A stretch of 64,000 bases of DNA, taken from positions 33,231,852 through 33,295,851 of the forward strand of contig CM034541.1 of assembly GCA_020002185.1 (NCBI GenBank), read 5' to 3'. The DNA comes from Paraescarpia echinospica. Its lineage: Eukaryota > Annelida > Polychaeta > Sabellida > Siboglinidae. The notes below the pieces were generated by a model that was not told the origin of the DNA, made no database searches, and saw nothing but the letters and a program-made list of their open reading frames with translations. The translations under genes were made by a program, and so were the position numbers. Positions within the stretch are counted from its first letter, which is position 1, and each line of letters opens with the position of its first letter. This document shows, one piece after another, positions 35,877 through 47,800 of the stretch.

Positions 35877-38800
35877 CTGCGGATAATGTTTCATAATTGA
35901 ATTTACCAAATATTTCCACACATTTTAAGGAGGCAGTCTGTTCCTAGTTTTTCACTTATTAATTAAAATAATGTTCTTAAGACTATACTAACTATGTTGA
36001 AGGTACACTGCCTGCCAACATATGTTTAGTAAGCCCGTAACAACAGTCGCAATTTGAAGACACGACCACCGGTGCATGCTCAAATAGTAAACAAAACATC
36101 CAGTTTCAAAACAAGCTTTATTGGCAATATGGCCGAGGCAGGCTGAGTTGACTGCTATACCCTTTGATGTTCAACTTTCTCATGTTCAACACAGCAGACT
36201 TCCTGTTACAAATTACTACACCCGTTAATTCCGGATAGACGGACAGACTACATCTCTTTAAGCTGCCTTCTCAGTTCATTTAGCTCACTGCAAATCAGGT
36301 ACGTTGGTGTTCAAATTGATAGTGTGTGAATAGTTAAAAGTATCGTACTCTGTTAGTTAATAGAAGCCAGCATACTGTCCATTTTTATACAAATGTTTGG
36401 TCGAACATATATTGATTTAATAAAAACGACATAAAATATTTGCACAAATGAGCTAGCATGTCATATATCCTAGATAGGTTGTGTAAAACGATTTTCGCTG
36501 TTTGGGTATTACACTAAACAACCATCTAAACTGGTAGAGTGATTCAAGTAAAATACAAACTAACAAAATAAAACAAGTGGACTTTTGAACTGACCTTTCA
36601 ATGTGAGGAAATCGTTTTCGCTCAACATGTTCGGCTGCAGCAGCTCCCCTACTGGTGCCGCTACGGACACCATGAACCTCTTGGTGCTGTTGAAACACAC
36701 TTGGAACTGAGCCGGCTGAGTTGTGTCATTGAAGTTAACGGCCATCAGGGCTGATGTACTGGCTTTCGCAGCAAGAGTCGCTACATGGCAAAGGTACATT
36801 GGTTAACCAGAGAGAACTACCACTTCTGGTAAAAAAAAAGAGTAAAATAACCCACTGTAAGAAACCTACGCATTGTAACAATTTGCTCAGCTATCAATTA
36901 CAAAAATACAACTGACTGTTTTATAAACCTCTAGATTTGGCTTTATACTGCTGCTTTGCAAAACATTTAGCATGGCACAGATACTTTATTCACAAGAGCT
37001 TTCTCTATCCGATATCACTTCTAATGTTTTCTTGGGAAGTAAATACAAAAAAGATTTCTTCCTGTCTCGGAATGTTAACACTGGACAACAAAGATTTCTT
37101 CCTGTCACAGAATGCTAACACTGGACAACAAAGATTTCTTCCTGTCTCGGAATGCTAACACTGGACAACAGAGATTTCATCCTGTCTCGGAATGCTAACA
37201 CTGGACAACAAAGATTTCTTCCTGTCTTGGAATGCTAACACTGGACAACAAAGATTTCTTCCTGTCTTGGAATGCTAACACTGGACAACAAAGATTTCGT
37301 CCTGTCTCGGAATGCTAACACTGGACAACAGAGATTTCATCCTGTCTCGGAATGCTAACACTGGACAACAAAGATTTCTTCCTGTCTTGGAATGCTAACA
37401 CTGGACAACAAAGATTTCTTCCTGTCTCGGAATGCTAACACTGGACAACAAAGATTTCTTCCTGTCTCGGAATGCTAACACTGGACAACAAAGATTTCTT
37501 CCTGTCACGGTATGCTAACACTGGACAACAAAGATTTCTTCCTGTCTCGGAATGTTAACACTGGACAACAAAGATTTCTTCCTGTCTCGGAATGCTAACA
37601 CTGGACAACAAAGATTTCTTCCTGTCTCGGAATGTTAACACTGGACAACAAAGATTTCTTCCTGTCACAGAATGTTAACACTGGACAACAAAGATTTCTT
37701 CCTGTCACAGAATGTTAACACTGGACAACAAAGATTTCTTCCTGTCACAGAATGTTAACACTGGACAACAAAGATTTCTTCCTGTCACAGAATGCTAACA
37801 CTGGACAACAAAGATTTCTTCCTGTCTCGGAATGCTAACACTGGACAACAAAGATTTCTTCCTGTCTCGGAATGCTAACACTGGACAACAAAGATTTCTT
37901 CCTGTCTCGGAATGCTAACACTGGACAACAAAGATTTCTTCCTGTCTCGGAATGCTAACACTGGACAACAAAGAGTTCTTCCTGTCTCGGAATGCTAACA
38001 CTGGACAACAAAGATTTCTTCCTGTCACAGAATGCTAACACTGGACAACAAAGATTTCTTCCTGTCTCGGTAGACACTGTTAACACTGGACAACAAAGAG
38101 TTCCTTCACAGAATGCTAACACTGGACAACAAAGATTTCTTCCTGTCTTGGAATGCTAACACTGGACAACAGAGATTTCATCCTGTCTCGGAATGCTAAC
38201 ACTGGACAACAAAGATTTCTTCCTGTCACGGAATGCTAACACTGGACAACAAAGATTTCTTCCTGTCTCGGAATGCTAACACTGGACAACAAAGATTTCT
38301 TCCTGTCTCGGAATGCTAACACTGGACAACAAAGATTTCTTCCTGTCTCGGAATGCTAACACTGGACAACAAAGATTTCTTCCTGTCACGGAATGCTAAC
38401 ACTGGACAACAAAGATTTCTTCCTGTCTTAACACTGTCATCCTGTCTCGGAATGCTAACACTGGACAACAAAGATTTCTTCCTGTCTCGGAATGCTAACA
38501 CTGGACAACAAAGATTTCTTCCTGTCTCGGAATGCTAACACTGGACAACAAAGATTTCTTCCTGTCTCGGAATGCTAACACTGGACAACAAAGATTTCTT
38601 CCTGTCTCGGAATGCTAACACTGGACAACAAAGATTTCTTCCTGTCTCGGAATGCTAACACTGGACAACAAAGATTTCTTCCTGTCTCGGAATGCTAACA
38701 CTGGACAACAAAGATTTCTTCCTGTCTCGGAATGCTAACACTGGACAACAAAGAGTTCTTCCTGTCTCGGAATGCTAACACTGGACAACAAAGAGTTCTT

Positions 38801-41800
38801 CCTGTCTCGGAATGCTAACACTGGACAACAAAGATTTCTTCCTGTCACGGAATGCTAACACTGGACAACAAAGATTTCTTCCTGTCTCGGAATTCTAACA
38901 CTGGACAACAAAGAGTTCTTCCTGTCTCGGAATGCTAACACTGGACAACAAAGATTTTGCTACAGGAATAAAGGCATGTGCTCTAGACTAAATTGAGTGT
39001 GCTGATTCCAAATCTGGAGTCAGAATTTTCACAGCACATCAGGATTTTAAGATATACATATGATGCAATTACACTAGGCTGCCTAGTGCCAACCTAGTAT
39101 AATTGCAACAATTACACTAGGCTGCCTAGTGCCAACCCAGTATAATTGCAACAATTACACTAGGCTGCCTAGTGCCAACCCAGTATAATTGCAACAATTA
39201 CACTAGGCTGCCTAGTGCCAACCCAGTATAATTGCAACAATTACACTAGGCTGCCTAGTGCCAACCCAGTATAATTGCAACAATTACACTAGGCTGCCTA
39301 GTGCCAACCCAGTATAATTGCAACAATTACATTAGGCTGCCTAGTGCCAACCCAGTATAACTGCAACAATTACACTAGGCTGCCTAGTGCCAACCCAGTA
39401 TAATTGCAACAATTACACTAGGCTGCCTCGTGCCAACCCAGTATAACTGCAACAATTACACTAGGCTGCCTAGTGCCAACCCAGTATAATTGCAACAATT
39501 ACACTAGGCTGCCTAGTGCCAACCCAGTATAACTGCAACAATTACACTAGGCTGCCTAGTGCCAACCCAGTATAACTGCAACAATTACACTAGGCTGCCT
39601 AGTGCCAACCCAGTATAACTGCAACAATTACACTAGGCTGCCTAGTGCCAACCCAGTATAACTGCAACAATTACACTAGGCTGCCTAGTGCCAACCCAGT
39701 ATAACTGCAACAATTACACTAGGCTGCCTAGTGCTAACCAAGTATAATTGCAACAATTACACTAGGCTGCCTAGTGCCAACCCAGTATAATTGCAACAAT
39801 TACACTAGGCTGCCTAGTGCCAACCCAGTATAATTGCAACAATTACACTACGCTGCCTAGTGCCAACCCAGTATAATTGCAACAATTACACTAGGCTGCC
39901 TAGTGCCAACCCAGTATAATTGCAACAATTACACTAGGCTGCCTAGTGCCATCCCAGTATAACTGCAACAATTACACTAGGCTGCCTAGTGCCAACCCAG
40001 TATAACTGCAACAATTACACTAGGCTGCCTAGTGCCAACCCAGTATAATTGCAACAATTACACTAGGCTGCCTAGTGCCAACCCAGTATAATTGCAACAA
40101 TTACACTAGGCTGCCTAGTGCCAACCAATATAACTGCAACAATTACACTAGGCTGCCTAGTGCCAACCCAGTATAATTGCAACAATTACACTAGGCTGCC
40201 TAGTGCCAACCCAGTATAATTGCAACAATTACATTAGGCTGCCTAGTGCCAACCCAATATAATTGCAACAATTACATGATGTTAAAGGTTTTAACATGTT
40301 TCCTGTGCTTGGCAAACGCGCAGTGATTCCCGGCTTGCTTTAGCTTCTTCAGGCTGATAGTTTTGTATAACAAAAATAACTGGTTTCTCAAATAAAAAAG
40401 TCAAATGTTGTACATCCAGATTGTAATTCTGCTCTGAAGCCGGTCCCCCAGTATCTGTTGCAGTTGGAAGCGATGAAAACTCTGATGATGAGTGCGATGA
40501 TGCTGACATGGTTGATATGGATGAAATGTATGAACCTGAATCTGAGGAAAAGAAGCTACACTTGCTAACTCAAGAAGAGTTGAACGATCTGGTGAGAGAC
40601 CTGTAACTGCCAAAGGAGAAGGCTGAAGTATTGGGCTCCAGACTACAGCAATGGAAGCCCCTACAGGAAGATACCAAATTGTCCCTTTTCCGTGATCGCT
40701 GCACGAACTTAGCTGCTTTTTTAAAGATAGAAAATAGTATTTTGTTTCTGTACTGATGTTAGTGGCTTCATGCATGAGCTAGGCAATGAACATGTGCTTG
40801 ATGAATGGAGAGACTCCAGCAAAGTGCCCCTCAAACCTGTGCTGTTAAACAATGGTAACAAAAAACCTTCCGTTGCTGTAACTCATGCTGTCAGCATGAT
40901 GGAGACGTACGAGTCGATAGAAATCATCATGGAAGTGATTAATTACTTAGATCATAAGTGGAATATTTATTGTGATCTAAAGGTGATTTCTCTCCTCCTA
41001 GGACTGCTGCTGGGGCATACAAACAACACGTGCTTCTTGTGCCTATGGAACAGCCGTGATGACAGTAATCATTAAGTTGTAAAATACTGGCCTCATAGAC
41101 ATGAAATGAACATATAGTTGGCCGGTACAATGTGCAGCATACGTCTTTGGTAGACCCTCAGAAAGTCTGCCTTCTGCCGCTTCACATAAAACTTGGCTTT
41201 GTGAAAAACTTTGTAAAGGCGATGGATCACGACAGTTGTGGCTTCCAGTATCTCAGAAATGTGATGCAGAGAAAACTGATGTTAAACTCAAAGCAGGCTT
41301 TTCATTGGGCCTCAGATCCAAGAAGTGATGTGTGATCACGAGTTCAAAAATAAACTGAAACCACTTGAGTTTGCAGCATAGGAAGCATTTGTGTTAGTTG
41401 TGTCAAACTTTGTTGGGAACCATAGAGCTGAACAGTATGCTGAATTAGTGGACAACATGCTAAAGACCTATCAGCAAATGGGCTGGAGGATGTCTCTTAA
41501 AATACATTTCCTGCATTCTCATCTTGATTTCGTTCCACCTAATCTGGCTGAGGGTTGGCGAAAGGTTCCATCAAGACATTTCGGTGATGGAAACTAGGTA
41601 TCTAGGCTGGTTCAATCCAAACAACCCAAACATGATGGATGATTACTGCTGGTTCCTATAACGAGAGACCGATTCTACGCCCAAGCATAAGCGCAAGTGT
41701 TTCACACACTTCTGAACACTTCCGAACGTAGTTAGATGTATAATATGGCGATATACAATCATAAAGTCTATAATAATATAGCATGCCAGGTATCATTAAT

Positions 41801-44800
41801 ACATATATATTACCTGATGTGTGGGTTAAATTCTGACTTCAGATTTTAGTAGCAGACAAGTTTTCTTTTGTTGTCCAGTGTAATTAATACTTATAGCTGA
41901 GGTAGAATAATCGATAACAAATAACAAATGATGTGTGGACGCAAACATCTGAATACTTAAAATTATTATTACTGCAATATGTTTTTAACTCGGCATAGCT
42001 ACCCAGTAGATAAAAGCATCAGGTGGTATCAAATAGGCACTTACGTATCTCAGGAAATTCGTGAATTTCAATCCCTTGTTGTGACTTCTGAAATATCACA
42101 ACAACCATCATTTGATGCTACCAAGGTACTTAGTGAACTCATTTCTAAATGGCTTGCATGTAAAACATGTTTAGTATTTTTTCTAATTATCTGCAGTTGT
42201 TTTTTGTTCTCCCCATCGTTCCCTGTCTTCAGGGGTGAGGCTGGCTTGGATACGCGAAACATTTATTTCTTTCTCTTCCTCCTTATTGCACATGCACTAC
42301 TTTCTCTACCACCCTTCTCCATTCTCCTCGGTCTTTTGCTCTTTTTCTCCATTCCCCTTTCAATCCCTCCAGGTCTCTCTTCACGCAATCCTCCCACCTC
42401 AGTCTCGGTCGCCCCCGTCTTCTTTTTCCCTCCACTCTCCGGGCATCTGCTTTCTTTGCCATCCATTCTTCTTCCATTAACTCCACATGTCCTTTCCAGT
42501 TCAACCGACCTCTCACCAACTTCTTCTTGAAACTTTCTTTCACACCAACATCCTCCCTCAGCTCTTCCACTCTTTGCTGATCTATTCTCTTTACCCCTGC
42601 AATTCTCCTAACCCAGTTGTTTTCGCACACTTGTACCCTCTTCTGTTGTTTCTCTGTCATTGCTATAGTTTCTAGGCCATACAGGTAGGCTGGTATCACA
42701 CATGCACATAGTACCTTTCCCTTGAGTTTTCGCGATATGTGCCTGTCTCCCATCACACCTTCTACTTTGCTTCATGCGTTCGCCCCTGTTTGTATTCTCC
42801 TGCGAATTTCTGTCTCTGAGGAGCCATCCCCACATACCACTCCACCCAGGTATACAAAACTGTCTCTGAGGAGCCATCCCCACATACCGCTCCACCCAGG
42901 TATACAAAACTGTCTCTGAGGAGCCATCCCCACATACCACTCCACCCAGGTATACAAAACTGTCTCTGAGGAGCCATCCCCACATACCACTCCACCCAGG
43001 TTTACAAAACTGTCTCTGAGGAGCCATCCCCACATACCACTCCACCCAGGTATACAAAACTGTCTCTGAGGAGCCATCCCCACATACCGCTCCACCCAGG
43101 TATACAAAACTGTCTCTGCAGTATGGTTCACAAAATATTTTCTAAATAATAACCTTGGGTCATGTTGGGCGCAAAATCTACCATAACACGTAAATATGCG
43201 TGAATGTTTGATATGTGCATGTTTAGTGTGTGCATATGTGAATGCGTGTGTGCGTGCATGCGTGTGTGTGCGATTGAGAGTCAGAAACAAGAGATGAATT
43301 AATCTACAGACATTCAACACCAAGTGAATATGAAACCTAAAGTGAACAATGAAACATATTTCATACTACTCTGTACCAAATGGCTATCCCAGTAAGTGTG
43401 CTTCGTCTTAGATTAAGACTTCCGAGACAATTTCCTCACCTTTTCCCCCATATAAATCTTTTTCATTGGCCCGTCAGTGGAATTGGTAAATGTCAAATCA
43501 AGAGAAACCATTTTCATCGAGAAGATTGACACTGTCCGTGTGAATTTGTACGTGATTCCGAGACCATCGCCTGTGATCCGGTTCAACAGGTCATATGACT
43601 GCCGAGAAGATGAATTTGGACTAAGAATCTGAAAGAGATGGATGAATACTTCAGCCAATCAGAATTTGTAATATGCAAGACATCTACATGGTGTATATTT
43701 ATTCATGAGCAGATTGATTGACAGCTAGTGACTGCCTAGCCGACAAAACATGTGACCAAGACGGCAGCAAAATTGTTGTGGTTTTACTACACCCCACATA
43801 ATGGTGTATAATGGTGCGTGTGTATGTGTAAGGTAATTCAGCAAATCAGAACATAGCATTTCAGGCACCCCGCCCCCGGCCCTCTGGAGCTGAAATAAAC
43901 AACAAAATGATGGACATTGTTGCGGAGAATTGTTCACTTCGAAAGTTTACTTCGAATTATCTCAAGTTACTGCGTCAATATTTCAACAAAATGCCTGCAT
44001 TCATGAATAAATTTATTATACTAGTTAAGATAGTTAGAACAATAGTTTTTGAGGTGAAAATTCAACAACTTGGCAGCGTGACGTTTGTCCGGGCAAGCCA
44101 CGAGTGTGCACCAGTAGTGAAAGCGGCAGTGATCAAGCTGCTAGAAAGTTCTCAACAGATCTGATTCATTTTATGTTATTTGGCTAACATGTATGGCTAC
44201 ATTTATCTCTCGCTGGACATTGGGCATATATCCACTCAGTAATCATCTGGTAGCAGAATAAAATGTAAATTTTATTAATTGTTTTGGATTAAGTTCAGAT
44301 GATAATATCCCCATGATTATCAAATGTTATACAGATTTTATAATTTTATTATAAAAAAGCATTCCTTTAGCAATAAAATTATACCTCATTCATATTTTTG
44401 TGATACATATTAGCAGTTATAATTTTACTGTAACAGTATGCTACAGAGGATTTTCGTTGGCCAGTCGCAGGGTTAATAATGTTGTTTCTGCTGTTGACTT
44501 ACATTTGTGTAAGATGGTTGTACTTTGGCTGTGGCATTCTTGGCATCTGTTGCAGCAGTAGGAACAAGGAGGTCAGCTACCCCAGCGGTGATTCCAGTAA
44601 CGGGGGCATCAACTGTCAACATGAAAGTAAATTAAAGGCACGTTCTTATATAGCGCAGTATCCAGTCCTCAGGACTGCTTAAAGCGTTTTACACTTTACT
44701 CCCAGGCAGACCAGTTCAATCGAACACCATCTCAACTTCTCTGGGAAGCATTCTGCCACTTTGCAATTACCGGGTAATGCGCGAAGACTATTCGTACACA

Positions 44801-47800
44801 AATATCCACCACTGTCTATAGTCAGGTACTCATTCATACAGCTGAGTGAACTAAAGCAATGTAGAGTAAATGAACTTGCCCAAAGTTCGACACCACTGCA
44901 CAGGATTCGAACCCGCGTTCTCTCAGTTGAGAGTCTGGAGCTTTTGCCGTTGAGCTACTGCGATCCACTTACTCAGAAATGAAATATTTAGTCCACAATC
45001 AGCAAGTTTACAGGATTCACTCAAAAGCATTACAGTACAGCCTGTACTTACAATCCAAATCCAGCAGCATTTCTGAAGGTTTCTTTTCTTTAACAGGCAG
45101 GCTGGCAGATTTGTCTTTCTGTTAACAAACAAACACAGGATTGATTTCAATTACCAACAATATAATTTTTCAATTACAGTTTCAAATATCCAGTTCTGGT
45201 AAAGCTGGTGTATAATTGAAAACACAATGAAGTAGACTGAATTTTTAATTTAAAAAGGTACTTTGGAATTAACTTCAATTAAAATGGATGCCTGAATTAT
45301 AAAATGAAATTACTAAAACAGAAAAATTATCAGACATCATTAAAGAGAAAACAACATACACTGTAATGTTGAATGTAAATTCCACAAATATTCCAAATTA
45401 AACATGAACACTAGAATATTAAGATTCAAGAAGATATGTATTTGTTATAAAACGGAGTATATTTTAATTAGTTATACCCAATGGACGGCCTACAAAGGTC
45501 AACCAAGTGCACCAAATTATATGACAAGCCAGGTGCAGTGGCTAGAAATAGAGTGGGTGTTGCCAGCAGTGACAGGTCGACAGGGCAGTGGACAGTCGGA
45601 GAGTGAGTTGACAGTTGTTGGACGTAACGTTGGTTGGGCAACCTGTGGGGTAGTGAAGGCATCATAGTTCGGGTTTGGTAAAAGGGCGAAACTAAGCGTG
45701 CTATTGCCACAATCCTGGTGTAGTGACCCACACAATTTTTACAACTTGGACTAGATTAATAACGAACGAGAGGTTTTCTTTACATACCTTTGTTTTAGCA
45801 GGTTTCACATCCTCCTCCGAGTCTGACTCATCACTAGATTCCTCACTACTGCTCTCCTCCGTTGACGTGCTCTCCTCCTCTTCCTCCTCGTCATTCCTTG
45901 ATGTCCCGTCACTTAGGGAAACTGCTGTCTTGGTTTGTTTCACGTCGACTAGTTCCTCAGAGTCACTCCCTGTCTCTTCACTTTCGGACTCTGACTCGGA
46001 AGAGCTCTCTTCACTGCCACTTTCAGACTCTTCACTCGAGCTCTCTATAAGACAGATCATCAACCAAACATTATTACGCTATTATCGTAATACGTTATAT
46101 TTCTGATCAAACCAAGAACAGTTCTCAATTTTAACAAAGACAAATTCTCAAGTGTGGGTGACTCCTCACTGATTGTAAAACATAATTCATTACACAATGT
46201 AAACAAAATGATATTTACTACAGGATTTCTTAAAAAGGTAAAGGATAAAGGTAAGTAAGGCAACTTGGACTAAGTGAGCAGACCACACATGTACCATTCA
46301 ACATTTAGTACCAGTACAAAAAGGTGGTGACTCAATTAGTATCAATGACTCAATTAATATATTTTTGAATGACTGGCCAAGTAGGGGACTTGGACTAAGT
46401 GAGCAGACCACACATGTACCATTCAACATTGATGATTGTTAGCCACCTGCTAATTGATGGTTGTTAGCCACCTGCTAATTGATGGTTGTTAGCCACCTGC
46501 TAATTGATGATTGTTAGCCACCTGCTAATTGATGATTGTTAGCCACCTGCTAATTGATGATTGTTAGCCACCTGCTAATTGATGATTGTTAGCCACCTGC
46601 TAATTGATGATTGTTAGCCACCTGCTAATTGATGATTGTTAGCCACCAGCTAATTGATGATTGTTAGCCACCAGCTAATTGATGGTTGTTAGCCACCTGC
46701 TAATTGATGGTTGTTAGCCACCTGCTAATTGATGATTGTTAGCCACCTGCTAATTGATGGTTGTTAGCCACCTGCTAATTGATGGTTGTTAGCCACCTGC
46801 TAATTGATGATTGTTAGCCACCTGCTAATTGATGGTTGTTAGCCACCTGCTAATTGATGATTGTTAGCCACCTGCTAATTGATGATTGTTAGCCACCAGC
46901 TAATTGATGGTTGTTAGCCACCTGCTAATTGATGGTTGTTAGCCACCTGCTAATTGATGATTGTTAGCCACCAGCTAATTGATGATTGTTAGCCACCAGC
47001 TAATTGATGATTGTTAGCCACCTGCTAATTGATGATTGTTAGCCACCTGCTAATTGATGATTGTTAGCCACCTGCTAATTGATGATTGTTAGCCACCTGC
47101 TAATTGATGATTGTTAGCCACCTGCTAATTGATGATTGTTAGCCACCTGCTAATTGATGATTGTTAGCCACCTGCTAATTGATGATTGTTAGCCACCAGC
47201 TAATTGATGATTGTTAGCCACCTGCTAATTGATGATTGTTAGCCACCTGCTAATTGATGGTTGTTAGCCACCTGCTAATTGATGGTTGTTAGCCACCTGC
47301 TAATTGATGATTGTTAGCCACCTGCTAATTGATGGTTGTTAGCCACCTGCTAATTGATGGTTGTTAGCCACCTGCTAATTGATGGTTGTTAGCCACCTGC
47401 TAATTGATGATTGTTAGCCACCAGCTAATTGATGGTTGTTAGCCACCTGCTAATTGATGATTGTTAGCCACCAGCTAATTGATGATTGTTAGCCACCTGC
47501 TAATTGATGATTGTTAGCCACCTGCTAATTGATGGTTGTTAGCCACCTGCTAATTGATGATTGTTAGCCACCTGCTAATTGATGATTGTTAGCCACCAGC
47601 TAATTGATGGTTGTTAGCCACCTGCTAATTGATGGTTGTTAGCCACCTGCTAATTGATGATTGTTAGCCACCAGCTAATTGATGATTGTTAGCCACTAGC
47701 TAATTGATGATTGTTAGCCACCTGCTAATTGATGATTGTTAGCCACCTGCTAATTGATGATTGTTAGCCACCTGCTAATTGATGATTGTTAGCCACCTGC

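Noticed and set aside
37049..40276. Regular repeats of 40 and 43 bp resembling a CRISPR array
   Set aside because: Units are contiguous with no unique spacers, there are no cas genes, and the surrounding genes are spliced eukaryotic genes.
40291..40775. Two minus-strand open frames (72 and 124 codons)
   Set aside because: They are shadows of the better-supported plus-strand transposon-type pseudogene blocks.
41979..42530. 183-codon plus-strand frame rich in Leu/Phe/Ser/Pro
   Set aside because: Antisense of the AP3B micro-exon and the LINE C-terminal fragment, whose minus-strand reading has clear homology.
45723..46106. 127-codon Ser-rich plus frame
   Set aside because: Antisense of the AP3B acidic hinge exon; Ser/Glu codons give Ser/Leu-rich complements.
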